In this document: positions 7,935 to 15,999 of the stretch, piece by piece
Numbering within the stretch: the stretch's first letter is position 1
Layout: every line of letters begins with the position of its first letter
DNA from: Roseomonas sp.
Lineage (GTDB): Bacteria > Pseudomonadota > Alphaproteobacteria > Acetobacterales > Acetobacteraceae
DNA length: 40,802 nt
Assembly: GCA_020249465.1 (NCBI GenBank)
Contig: JADCFP010000021.1
Location: forward strand, 1-40,802
Direction: 5' to 3'
The notes under the pieces: generated by a model
Database searches by the model: none
What the model was told of the DNA's origin: nothing
What the model saw: the letters and a program-made list of their open reading frames with translations, nothing else
Translations under genes and position numbers: made by a program

Positions 7935-8342
7935 TCAGGAGAAGGCTGGGGGACCTGTTGGGTCGTAAGGCGGTGCGCGCGCCGCCGGGCGCCAGCCGGT
8001 ATCGCCAGCGGCGAACCAGATGATCGCGGCGCCGGGTTCCGCCGGGGTGGAAAGCATCGGCGCGGCGGGGAGATCAGCCTGCGGCAGGGCATGGCAGGCA
8101 AGGCAGAAGCCGCTATGGGCTTCGGGCGCGGGCAATTCTTCCCCGTTTGGCCCCAGATGCACGGTGCGGTCCCCATCCGGGGAGCAGATGACCGCAGCCA
8201 TCCCCGCATTGCTGGTATGGGCAAGGCAAAGCGCCGGCGCCAGCACGGTTTGCACCAGCAAAAGGGCCGCGATCAGGCGCGCGATGAAGGTGGCGGGGAG
8301 TTTCACGGGGTTGTGATTAAACCGGCGGGCGGGGGATGCCAA
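7935..8342 (-). CDS. DUF2946-like secreted or membrane-anchored protein
   Basis: A 135-residue protein with a hydrophobic N-terminal segment at about 20-41 (signal or anchor), then a small domain with Cys53 and a CLACH motif (Cys80, Cys83, His84). The C-terminus is Pro-rich and ends near GPP, as DUF2946 proteins do. DUF2946 members often accompany TonB receptors and copper proteins, and the CxxCH may bind metal. The sequence is not heme-protein-like otherwise. The start is uncertain: the longest frame uses TTG at 8342, and a GTG at 8306 would also retain the hydrophobic segment; neither has a clear ribosome-binding site. It leads the minus-strand copper cluster. Confidence 0.7.
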   Translation of the reverse strand: MASPARRFNHNPVKLPATFIARLIAALLLVQTVLAPALCLAHTSNAGMAAVICSPDGDRTVHLGPNGEELPAPEAHSGFCLACHALPQADLPAAPMLSTPAEPGAAIIWFAAGDTGWRPAARAPPYDPTGPPAFS

Positions 8343-8351
8343 GCGGCGATG

Positions 8352-8903
8352 TCACGCCGCCACCCTAGCCACCAAATCGTAATCCACTTCCGGCGTATAA
8401 ACCGAAGCCTCCTTCCCAAGCCGGGAAGAAAACAGCGTGAAATGCTCAACCTCCACCGGTGTGGCGCGGAACAGATTATAGGCCTGCACAAAGGCCATCA
8501 GCTTTTCCGGCGCGGCGCGGTCGGTCCGCGCCAGCGTCACATGCGGCGAAAAGCGCTTGCGTTCCGGCGCCAGCCCTACGCGTTGCAGCGCGGTTTCCAC
8601 CTTGGTCTGCAAATGGGTCAGCGCGTCATTGCGCTCGGCGCCCACCCACAGCGATTGGATGCGCCCGGCTTTCTCGAAGGTGCCGACGCCGGCAAGCTGC
8701 AAGGTGAAGGGCCGCGCGCGGATCGCCGCCAGCGCATCATCCACTTCCTGCGCGCGCCAGGGCTCAATCTCGCCAATGAAGCGCAAGGTCAGGTGGTAAT
8801 TTTCAGGTGGCACCCAACGCGCGCCGGGGATGCCCCCCGCAAGGCCCGCGATTTCCGCCCGAAGCGCTGCCGGTAAGGCAAGGGCGACGAAAAGACGCAG
8901 CAT
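8352..8903 (-). CDS. thpR: RNA 2',3'-cyclic phosphodiesterase (2H family)
   Basis: A 183-residue protein of the LigT/ThpR type. It has the two catalytic HxTx motifs that define the 2H phosphoesterases: His37/Thr39 in HLTLRFIGE and His121/Thr123 in HVTLART. These enzymes hydrolyse 2',3'-cyclic phosphate RNA ends to 2'-phosphates, and E. coli ThpR also shows tRNA half ligase activity in vitro. The start at 8903 has AGGAGGG upstream. It ends 9 bp before the DUF2946-like gene and could be transcribed with it, but no functional link to copper is apparent. Confidence 0.93.
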   Translation of the reverse strand: MLRLFVALALPAALRAEIAGLAGGIPGARWVPPENYHLTLRFIGEIEPWRAQEVDDALAAIRARPFTLQLAGVGTFEKAGRIQSLWVGAERNDALTHLQTKVETALQRVGLAPERKRFSPHVTLARTDRAAPEKLMAFVQAYNLFRATPVEVEHFTLFSSRLGKEASVYTPEVDYDLVARVAA

Positions 8904-8938
8904 GGCGGGGGCCCTCCTGGTGCGGTCCGGCGCTTCGC

Positions 8939-9607
8939 CTAAGGGGAGGTCACCTTCCCCAGCAGCGAATCGACATAGGGTAGCATGCGACGAACCATCT
9001 CCTCGACGCCAGCGGGATTTGGGTGAATGCCGTCCGGTTGATTGAGCGAGAGGTCCCCCGCCACGCCATCCAGCAGGAAGGGGTAGAAGACCACGCCTGG
9101 CCTTTCGCGGGCCAAGTCACTGAAACTCGCGGCGAATTCCCGCCCATACTCGGCGCCGAGGTTGGGCGGCGCCAGCATGCCCGTCAGCATGGTGGGCAGG
9201 CGCTTCGCGGCCAGGGCATCCAGAATGGCGGCCAGATTGGTGCGGCTGGCGCGGGGTTCCAGTGCCCGCAGCCCATCATTCCCGCCAAGCGCCACAATCA
9301 CGGCATGGGGATTATCGGCCAAGGCCCAATCGAGCCGTGCGCGCCCGCCCGCCGTGGTATCGCCCGACACCCCGGCATCAATCACGCGCACCGCCCGGCC
9401 TTTGGCGCGCAAGGCGGCTTCCAGCCTGGCCGGCAAAGCCTCGGCCCGCGCCAGCCCATACCCGGCGGTGATGGAATCCCCCAGCATCATCAGCCGGATT
9501 TCCGCCGCCCGCGCCGGAATTGTTCCTAAAGCCAGCAGCGCCAGCGATTGGCGCCCGAGCCATCTGCGACCATATGCGCGGGCAGGATAGGAGCTTTGCA
9601 ATACCAT
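8939..9607 (-). CDS. tesA: SGNH/GDSL arylesterase-lysophospholipase, TesA type
   Basis: A 222-residue secreted hydrolase. It has an N-terminal signal with Arg residues followed by SLALLALG and cleavage near ARA. All SGNH blocks are present: GDSIT with nucleophile Ser45, Gly in VSGDTT, GGND at 108-111, and DGIHPN with Asp192 and His195. TesA enzymes hydrolyse acyl esters and thioesters in the periplasm. It is divergent from a YbbA-type ATPase gene, the same neighbourhood as E. coli tesA-ybbA-ybbP. Its ATG (minus strand, 9605-9607) shares the palindrome CCATGG with the ATG of that gene, so its promoter probably lies inside the neighbour. GAAGGG precedes the start. Confidence 0.92.
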   Translation of the reverse strand: MVLQSSYPARAYGRRWLGRQSLALLALGTIPARAAEIRLMMLGDSITAGYGLARAEALPARLEAALRAKGRAVRVIDAGVSGDTTAGGRARLDWALADNPHAVIVALGGNDGLRALEPRASRTNLAAILDALAAKRLPTMLTGMLAPPNLGAEYGREFAASFSDLARERPGVVFYPFLLDGVAGDLSLNQPDGIHPNPAGVEEMVRRMLPYVDSLLGKVTSP

Positions 9608-10334
9608 GGATGCCCTTCACGTCACCGAGACGACCAGCGCCGGGGCCACCAAACCCCTGATCCAAGCGCGCGGCCTTGGCTTCAAAGTGAGGGCGGGGGA
9701 GGGCGAGATCAACATCCTCCGCGGCCTTGATCTGCAAGTCGCGGCCGGAGAGGCTGTGGGGATCGTCGGCCCCTCAGGTTCCGGCAAGACAAGCCTGCTG
9801 ATGTTGCTTGCCGGGTTGGAACGCCCAACATCCGGTACGCTTTTGATTGATGGCGCGGATATCGGCGCCATGGAGGAAGACGCGCTGGCGCGTTTCCGGC
9901 GCGAAAGGCTTGGCATTGTCTTTCAGGCCTTTCACTTGATCCCGACCATGACGGCGCTTGAGAACGTCGCCGTGCCCTTGGAATTTGCCGGTGTACGCGA
10001 TGCCTTTGACCGCGCGGCCGAAGCCTTGCGCGCGGTTGGGCTTGGCCATCGCCTGGGCCATTACCCGGCGCAGCTCTCAGGGGGCGAACAGCAGCGCGTG
10101 GCACTCGCGCGCGCCTTTGTCGCGGAACCGCGCTTGCTGCTGGCGGATGAACCCACCGGCAATCTGGATCGCGCCAAGGGCGAGGAAGTCATGGCGCTGC
10201 TATTTGATTTGCGCGCGCGGCTTGGCACCACTCTATTGCTGATCACGCATGATCCCGCACTGGCGGCGCGCTGCCCGCGGCAGTTGCGCATTGAAGATGG
10301 GTTGATTGTGTCCGATCAAAGGGTGTCGGCGTGA
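9606..10334 (+). CDS. ybbA: ABC transporter ATP-binding protein, YbbA (LolD/MacB-like) type
   Basis: A 242-residue ABC ATPase with Walker A GPSGSGKT at 55-62, signature LSGGEQQRVALARAF and Walker B LLLADEPTGNLD. It belongs to the LolD/MacB/YbbA class, which works with FtsX-type permeases and usually not as a classical importer. It overlaps the start of the permease gene by 4 bp (10331-10334), so the two should form one complex. Divergent TesA and a paired YbbP permease identify it as the YbbA orthologue by synteny. The proposed role in lipid or toxic-compound handling in the envelope is not established. The ATG at 9606 has a weak GGAG upstream at longer than usual distance. Confidence 0.92.
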   Translation: MDALHVTETTSAGATKPLIQARGLGFKVRAGEGEINILRGLDLQVAAGEAVGIVGPSGSGKTSLLMLLAGLERPTSGTLLIDGADIGAMEEDALARFRRERLGIVFQAFHLIPTMTALENVAVPLEFAGVRDAFDRAAEALRAVGLGHRLGHYPAQLSGGEQQRVALARAFVAEPRLLLADEPTGNLDRAKGEEVMALLFDLRARLGTTLLLITHDPALAARCPRQLRIEDGLIVSDQRVSA

Positions 10335-12829
10335 GCAATTTGTCTCTCGCTTTTCGGATCGCGCGGCGCGAATTGCGCGGTGGCTTGCGCGGCTTGCGCA
10401 TTGTGCTGGCGTGTCTGGCGCTTGGTGTGGCAGCGATTACCGCTGTCGGTACGCTGCGCGCTGGGGTGGATGCCGGGCTTGCTGCGGATGGGGCGCGCAT
10501 TCTGGGCGGTGATGTGGAAATCGCTTCCCCCTATCGGCCCTTGACCGAGGCACCGCGCGCCTGGTTGGCGGCACGCGGCGCGCGGGTTTCGGAAGTGGTG
10601 ACTTTGCGCGCCATGGCGGTGGCGGAATCGGGCCAGCGCATGCTGGTGGAAGTGAAGGCGGTGGATGGCGCCTATCCGCTTTTCGGCGCGCTTGAAGTGC
10701 AGCCGCCGGCGCCGCTTGCTGCGGGCGATATCCTGCTTGATCCCTTCATTGCCGAAAAACTTGAAATTGCACCGGGCGCGGTGCTGCGTATTGGCGAAGC
10801 GCGCCTGACCTTCCGCGCCACCATCACCCAGGAACCGGATAAGGTCGCGAGCCCTTCGCTGCTTGGGCCGCGCGCCATGATTGCCTTGGCGTCCTTGGCT
10901 GAGACACGGCTTATCCAGCCGGGCAGTCTGGTGACCTATGAGTACAGGCTGGCGCTGCCGCCCGGTGTGAATCGCCAGCGCTTCATTGCTGATCTGCGGC
11001 GGGATTTTCCGGAGTCTGGCTGGCGGATACGCAGTTCCGATGTCGCGGCGCCCGGCGTCAATCGCTTCCTGGATCGCGCGGCGTTTTTCCTGACGCTGGC
11101 AAGCCTGACGGCGCTGCTGGTGGGTGGGATTGGCATTGCCACCGGCGTATCGGCCTGGCTGGAGCAACGCGCGCGCACCATCGCAACGCTGCGCTGCCTT
11201 GGCGCGCCGCCATCGCTGATTTTCCTGACCTATCTGGTGCAGGTGATGGCGCTGGCGCTGCTTGGCATTGTGCTTGGCCTGGTGATTGGCTTTGGGCTGA
11301 CCTGGGCAGGTGCGGCGGCCTTGGCCTCCATTCTGCCGGTGGCGCCGCGCATTCTGCCATATCCGGCGCCGCTGATCATGGCGGCGGCTTATGGGCTGCT
11401 GACAGCGCTCGCCTTCACGCTATGGCCGCTGGGGCGGGCGGGCAGCATTCCGGGCGCGGCGCTGTTTCGGGATGTGGTGGCGCCAAGTGGGGGCAGACCA
11501 AGCCTTGGCATTCTGGCGGCGATCCTGGCGGCGGCGGGGGCGCTTTCCGCCTTGGTGATCGGCACGGCAGAAAATCCGCGCTTCGCGGCGATGTTCATCG
11601 TGGCGGTGATCGGCACGCTAGTGCTGTTCCGCCTTGGGGCAGGGGCGTTGATGGCCCTTGCGCGGCGCTTGCCGCATGCGCGCCGTCCGGCGCTGCGCCT
11701 GGGCCTCGCCAATCTGCATCGGCCCGGCGCGCCGACGCCCTTAATGCTGGTCTCGCTTGGTGTGGGGCTCACGGTGCTGGCTGCCATTGCGCTGATTGAA
11801 GGCAATCTGCGCCGGCAATTGGCCAATGAAATGCCCGCCGCTGCGCCGAATTTCTACTTCATTGATATCCAATCCGATCAGATCCAGGCGTTTGAGGCAC
11901 TCGCCCGCGCGCAGCCAGGAGTGACGGAAATCCGCAGCGTGCCCAATCTGCGTGCGCGTATTGTCGCGGTGAATGGCGTGCCGGCGGAACAGGTCAGCGC
12001 AACGCCTGAAACCGCCTGGGCCTTGCGCGGTGATCGTGGCTTGACCTACGCCGCCACGCCACCCGAAGGCGCGCGGCTGGTCGCGGGTGAGTGGTGGCCG
12101 CCAAATTATGCCGGCCCGCCCCTGGTTTCCTTCGATGCGCAGCTCGCGCGCGGTTGGGGGGTTGGTGTTGGTGACACCATCACCGTGAATGTGCTGGGCC
12201 GCGACATCACGCTGAAAATCGCGAGCCTGCGAGAAATCGCCTGGCGCGGGCTTGGCATCAATTACGTGCTGGTGGCCTCCCCCGGATTGCTCTCGGCCGC
12301 ACCGCATACGCATATCGCCACCATGCGCAATGATGTGGCGCAGGAAGCGACGCTGCTGCGCTTGCTCACGGATCGTTTCCCCAATGTATCGGGCATTCGG
12401 GTGCGCGATGCCTTGGATCAGGTGGTGGGGCTGTTGGAGAAGATCGGCTTCGCGCTTTCAGCCGTAGCGGGCATTACCTTGCTGGCGGGCTTGCTGGTGT
12501 TGGCGGGTGCGGTGGCGGCGGGGCAACGGCGGCGCATCCGAGATGCCGTGGTGTTGAAGACCATTGGCGCCACACGCGCGCAAATCCGCGCGAGTTTCCT
12601 GGTGGAATTCGGGCTGCTTGGCCTGACGGCGGGGTTATTGGCGGCAGCGGCTGGCACGGCAGCGGCCTGGGGCGTGGTGCGCTTTGTGATGCGCGCCGAT
12701 TGGGTGTTCTTGCCGGGCACCTTGGCGATAACAGTGCTGGCTTGCATGGCCATAACACTCGCCTTCGGTTATGCCGGCACGGCCTTCGCGCTGCGCGCCA
12801 AGGCGGCACCTTTGCTGCGCAATGAATAG
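10331..12829 (+). CDS. ybbP: FtsX-like ABC permease, YbbP type
   Basis: An 832-residue membrane protein with the duplicated FtsX layout of YbbP: one transmembrane helix near residues 22-42, a periplasmic domain, three helices around 250-350, a central helical pair near 395-440, a fourth single helix near 470-490, a second periplasmic domain, and three final helices around 710-830. It starts with GTG at 10331, overlapping the ybbA stop. Such permeases do not move small substrates across the membrane in the classical way; many act mechanically on lipids or proteins in the periplasm. The TesA esterase next door suggests a lipid-related task, by inference. Confidence 0.92.
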   Translation: MSNLSLAFRIARRELRGGLRGLRIVLACLALGVAAITAVGTLRAGVDAGLAADGARILGGDVEIASPYRPLTEAPRAWLAARGARVSEVVTLRAMAVAESGQRMLVEVKAVDGAYPLFGALEVQPPAPLAAGDILLDPFIAEKLEIAPGAVLRIGEARLTFRATITQEPDKVASPSLLGPRAMIALASLAETRLIQPGSLVTYEYRLALPPGVNRQRFIADLRRDFPESGWRIRSSDVAAPGVNRFLDRAAFFLTLASLTALLVGGIGIATGVSAWLEQRARTIATLRCLGAPPSLIFLTYLVQVMALALLGIVLGLVIGFGLTWAGAAALASILPVAPRILPYPAPLIMAAAYGLLTALAFTLWPLGRAGSIPGAALFRDVVAPSGGRPSLGILAAILAAAGALSALVIGTAENPRFAAMFIVAVIGTLVLFRLGAGALMALARRLPHARRPALRLGLANLHRPGAPTPLMLVSLGVGLTVLAAIALIEGNLRRQLANEMPAAAPNFYFIDIQSDQIQAFEALARAQPGVTEIRSVPNLRARIVAVNGVPAEQVSATPETAWALRGDRGLTYAATPPEGARLVAGEWWPPNYAGPPLVSFDAQLARGWGVGVGDTITVNVLGRDITLKIASLREIAWRGLGINYVLVASPGLLSAAPHTHIATMRNDVAQEATLLRLLTDRFPNVSGIRVRDALDQVVGLLEKIGFALSAVAGITLLAGLLVLAGAVAAGQRRRIRDAVVLKTIGATRAQIRASFLVEFGLLGLTAGLLAAAAGTAAAWGVVRFVMRADWVFLPGTLAITVLACMAITLAFGYAGTAFALRAKAAPLLRNE

Positions 12830-12839
12830 GAAGCCTGAT

Positions 12840-13349
12840 ATGGCCGAAGAAGACAAACTCTCCGCGCTTGATGCCACCTTGCTCCGCCGGGCCTTTGCGC
12901 TGGCTGGTGAGGCGCGTGCGCGCGGTGATCGCCCCTTCGCCGCAGTGATTGCCGATGAGAAAGGCCAGGTCCTGGCCGAGGCCGGGTCCACCCAGGGCAA
13001 GGGCGGCGGCGGTACGCTCGCGCATTCCGAAATGAATGCCTTGCAGGCCGTGCTGCGCGCGGGGCTGCCGCGCGATGTGTTGCGGGCTGCCACCATCTAT
13101 TCTTCGGGCGAGCCATGCGCGATGTGTTCGGCGGCGATTTTCTATACAGGGGTCGGCCGCGCGGTTTACGGGCTTTCCGCCGGCGCCATTTTGCATTTGC
13201 GCAACGCGCAGCCCCATACGGCGGGGCTCTCGCTCTCCTGCCGGGCGGTTTTGGATAGCGCGGCAGAAAAGGTGGCGGTGGTCGGGCCGTGTCTGGAGGC
13301 GGAAGGTGCCAAGCCGCATCAAGGCTATTGGCAGGAAGGGGCGGCTTAG
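12840..13349 (+). CDS. Nucleoside/cytidine-type zinc deaminase
   Basis: A 169-residue CDA-fold deaminase. Zinc ligands and catalytic Glu are visible as HSEM (His62, Glu64) and PCAMC (Cys93, Cys96), so it should hydrolytically deaminate a nucleobase or nucleoside. TadA normally shows HAE, and this length and the C-terminus fit the guanine/cytosine deaminase-like 'nucleoside deaminase' group better than tRNA adenosine deaminase. The ATG at 12840 is chosen (AGGAAG upstream); a longer in-frame start would overlap the permease and lacks a site. It begins 10 bp after ybbP and may be cotranscribed without sharing its function. The substrate cannot be told from the sequence. Confidence 0.88.
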   Translation: MAEEDKLSALDATLLRRAFALAGEARARGDRPFAAVIADEKGQVLAEAGSTQGKGGGGTLAHSEMNALQAVLRAGLPRDVLRAATIYSSGEPCAMCSAAIFYTGVGRAVYGLSAGAILHLRNAQPHTAGLSLSCRAVLDSAAEKVAVVGPCLEAEGAKPHQGYWQEGAA

Positions 13350-13392
13350 GGGAAAGCCACGCTCACTCCCCCCGGGTGACAAGGCTAAGCCA

Positions 13393-13467
<75 letters not shown>

Positions 13468-13560
13468 CAAGGCCCATTAGGCGCGGCTTCCCTTAGCCCC
13501 AGCCTGGGGCGTCCCGCAACCCCTTGATGCCGCGTGCGCCCACTGCCACTTGCTTCAACC

Positions 13561-13725
13561 ATGGAAAAGCAAGGCAAAACCCCGCCAAAACAAGCCCCGT
13601 CCCGCGAAGAAAGGCTGGCCGCCGCACTGCGGGAGAATCTGCGCCGTCGCAAGGCCCAGGCGCGGGCGCGGGATGCGGCAGGGGCACCGCCAAAGTCGGA
13701 AAGCGCTGAAAAGCCCAGGGAATAA
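13561..13725 (+). CDS. Small conserved alphaproteobacterial protein of unknown function
   Basis: A 54-residue, highly basic protein with the core REERLAAALRENLRRRKAQA, which I recognise as a recurring short protein in alphaproteobacteria; no function is known to me. It is probably one long amphipathic helix with disordered Pro-rich ends. The start at 13561 keeps the core and drops an unconserved-looking extension that begins at 13534. It lies 78 bp before accD in the same direction and might be cotranscribed with it. It could be a nucleic-acid-binding or ribosome-associated peptide, judged only from charge. Confidence 0.7.
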   Translation: MEKQGKTPPKQAPSREERLAAALRENLRRRKAQARARDAAGAPPKSESAEKPRE

Positions 13726-13803
13726 AGTCGGGTTTCCCCATCCCGCCCAATTGGGCTATTTCCCCGCCCAGGGGGCCGCGCGCCCAAGCTTTAAGGATAT
13801 GCC

Positions 13804-14697
13804 ATGAACTGGATCAGCGATTGGGCCCTGCCGAAGATCCAGGGCCTGTTCAAGCGGGAAGCGCCAGAAAACCTCTGGCACAATTGCCCATCCTGCCAGC
13901 AGATGATTTTTCATCGCGATCTGGAAAAGGCTTTGCGGGTTTGTTCGCATTGCGGGCATCACATGCGGCTCGGTGCGGCGCAGCGGCTGGAAGCGACACT
14001 CGATCCCGGCTTTTCGCGCATTGAATTGCCCAAGGCGCCGGCGGACCCGCTGCGCTTCCGGGACCAGCGCCGCTATGCGGATCGGCTGCGCGAAAGCCAG
14101 ACCAAGACCAGCATGGATGATGCGGTCGCGGTGGCCCATGGCACCATCAATGGCAGCCGTGCCGTGGTGGCCGCGTTTGAATTCGCCTTCATGGGCGGGT
14201 CCATGGGCGCCGGCGTGGGTGAGGCGATTGTCACCGCCGCCAAGCTTGCCGTGCTGCAGGATGCGCCGCTGATTGTGTTCACCGCCTCGGGCGGGGCGCG
14301 CATGCAGGAAGGGGCCATCAGCCTCATGCAAATGCCGCGCACGGTGATTGCCACGCGCATGGTGAAGGAAGCAGGCCTGCCCTTCATCACCGTGCTGTGC
14401 GACCCAACAACAGGCGGTGTCACCGCAAGCTTCGCCATGCTGGGCGATATTCAAATCGCCGAACCAGGTGCCATGATCGGCTTCGCCGGTGCGCGGGTGA
14501 TTGAACAGACCGTGCGCGAAAAATTGCCGGAAGGTTTTCAGCGCGCCGAATATCTGCTGGAACATGGCATTCTGGATATGGTGGTGAAGCGGGGCGAAAT
14601 GCGCGAAACCCTTGCGCGCGTGATCTCACTGCTGCGCGAACCGCTGCTTACGCGCAGCGATGAAGAAGCCGAAGCCGCCGCCGCACCTGCGGAATAA
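13804..14697 (+). CDS. accD: Acetyl-CoA carboxylase carboxyltransferase subunit beta
   Basis: A 297-residue protein of normal AccD length. It has an N-terminal zinc ribbon (Cys28, Cys31, Cys47, Cys50) followed by a crotonase-fold carboxyltransferase domain with FMGGSMGAGVGE, ASGGARMQEG and DPTTGGVTASFAMLGD. With AccA it transfers the carboxyl group from biotin to acetyl-CoA, the committed step of fatty-acid synthesis. An AAGGATATGCC site precedes the ATG. folC follows after 5 bp, the common accD-folC pair, so both are probably on one transcript. Confidence 0.98.
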   Translation: MNWISDWALPKIQGLFKREAPENLWHNCPSCQQMIFHRDLEKALRVCSHCGHHMRLGAAQRLEATLDPGFSRIELPKAPADPLRFRDQRRYADRLRESQTKTSMDDAVAVAHGTINGSRAVVAAFEFAFMGGSMGAGVGEAIVTAAKLAVLQDAPLIVFTASGGARMQEGAISLMQMPRTVIATRMVKEAGLPFITVLCDPTTGGVTASFAMLGDIQIAEPGAMIGFAGARVIEQTVREKLPEGFQRAEYLLEHGILDMVVKRGEMRETLARVISLLREPLLTRSDEEAEAAAAPAE

Positions 14698-14702
14698 TTC
14701 CC

Positions 14703-15974
14703 GTGTCCCGCGCTGAAGCGATTGTGGAGCGTCTGCACGCGCTCCATCCCAAGCTTATTGATCTGAGCCTTGGTCGGATGGAGGCTTTGCTCGCCAAACT
14801 CGGCCATCCGGAACGGAAGCTACCGCCTGTGATCCATGTGGCGGGGACGAATGGCAAGGGCTCCACCTGCGCCTTTTTGCGCGCGATTGGTGAGGCTGCG
14901 GGGCAGCGCGTGCATGTCTATACCTCGCCCCATCTGGTGCGGTTTCATGAACGTATCCGGCTGGCGGGCGACTATGTGACGGATGAGGCTTTGACCGCGA
15001 CACTGGAAGAAGTGGAAGCGGTGAATGCTGGCGCGCCGATCACCGTGTTTGAAGTGACCACGGCGGCGGCTTTCGTGCTGTTCAGCCGCGTGCCGGCTGA
15101 TTTGCTGGTGCTGGAAGTGGGCTTGGGTGGGCGCTTGGATGCGACCAATGTCGTGCCGCGCCCGGCGGCCTCGGCCATTACCTCCATTTCCATGGATCAC
15201 ATGGATTTCCTGGGCGATACGCTCGGCAAGATTGCGGGCGAGAAAGCGGGCATCATGCGCGCGGGCGTGCCCTGCGCTACCGGTGCACAAGCTGCGGAAG
15301 CGCTGGAAGTGATCAGCGCCACGGCGGCTGAACGCGGTGCGAAGCTGCTGCGGCGTGGGCAGGCATGGTTTTGTGAGGCCACCACCCATGGCTTGCAGTA
15401 CCGTGATGCCACGGCCGCGCTGAGCCTGCCGCCGCCCGGGCTGATCGGCCCGCATCAGGCGGATAATGCCGGCATTGCGATCACGGCCTTGCGCGCCGCT
15501 GGCCTGCCTTGGCTGAGTGATGCGGCGATTGCGCGCGGCATTGCGCAAGCGTCCTGGCCCGCGCGCTTGCAGCGCCTTGAAGGGCGCTTGGCTGCGCTGC
15601 TGCCAGCAGGTTTTTCGCTCTGGCTTGATGGCGGGCATAATGCCGGGGCGGGGCAGGCGCTGGCACAGCATTTCACCGCATGGCGTGATCAGCCTTTGCA
15701 TCTTGTGATCGGCATGAAGCAGGGCAAGGCGAGTGCAGAATTCCTCCGCCCCTTGCTGCCCTTCGCCACCAGCCTTCATGCGGTGGCTGAACCAGGCCAG
15801 CATTTGGCCATGCCTGTTGCCGACATCATCGCCGCGAGTGGCGGCATCGCCGAACCCGGCCCAACCATCACGGAAGCACTCGGCAAAATCGCCGCCAATG
15901 CCAAACCTGGTCGCGTGCTGGTCGCCGGCAGTCTTTATCTTGCAGGCGAGGTGCTTAAGGCTGATCTCGGCTGA
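14703..15974 (+). CDS. folC: Folylpolyglutamate synthase / dihydrofolate synthase
   Basis: A 423-residue Mur-ligase-family enzyme. The ATP loop GTNGKGST lies at 48-55, followed by YTSPHLVRFHERIR, the VLEVGLGGRLDATN motif, the central ITSISMDHMDFLG with metal-site His, and the C-terminal LDGGHN. FolC adds glutamate to dihydropteroate and polyglutamylates folates in the cytoplasm. The start is GTG at 14703, 5 bp after the accD stop, so translation is likely coupled. Length and motifs are complete. Confidence 0.97.
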   Translation: MSRAEAIVERLHALHPKLIDLSLGRMEALLAKLGHPERKLPPVIHVAGTNGKGSTCAFLRAIGEAAGQRVHVYTSPHLVRFHERIRLAGDYVTDEALTATLEEVEAVNAGAPITVFEVTTAAAFVLFSRVPADLLVLEVGLGGRLDATNVVPRPAASAITSISMDHMDFLGDTLGKIAGEKAGIMRAGVPCATGAQAAEALEVISATAAERGAKLLRRGQAWFCEATTHGLQYRDATAALSLPPPGLIGPHQADNAGIAITALRAAGLPWLSDAAIARGIAQASWPARLQRLEGRLAALLPAGFSLWLDGGHNAGAGQALAQHFTAWRDQPLHLVIGMKQGKASAEFLRPLLPFATSLHAVAEPGQHLAMPVADIIAASGGIAEPGPTITEALGKIAANAKPGRVLVAGSLYLAGEVLKADLG

Positions 15975-15999
15975 ATCTCAATCGGCTACAGCAAATCTT

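Noticed and set aside
13534-13560. Upstream start for the small protein before accD
   Set aside because: The extra nine residues do not look conserved, and the later ATG starts just before the recognisable core.
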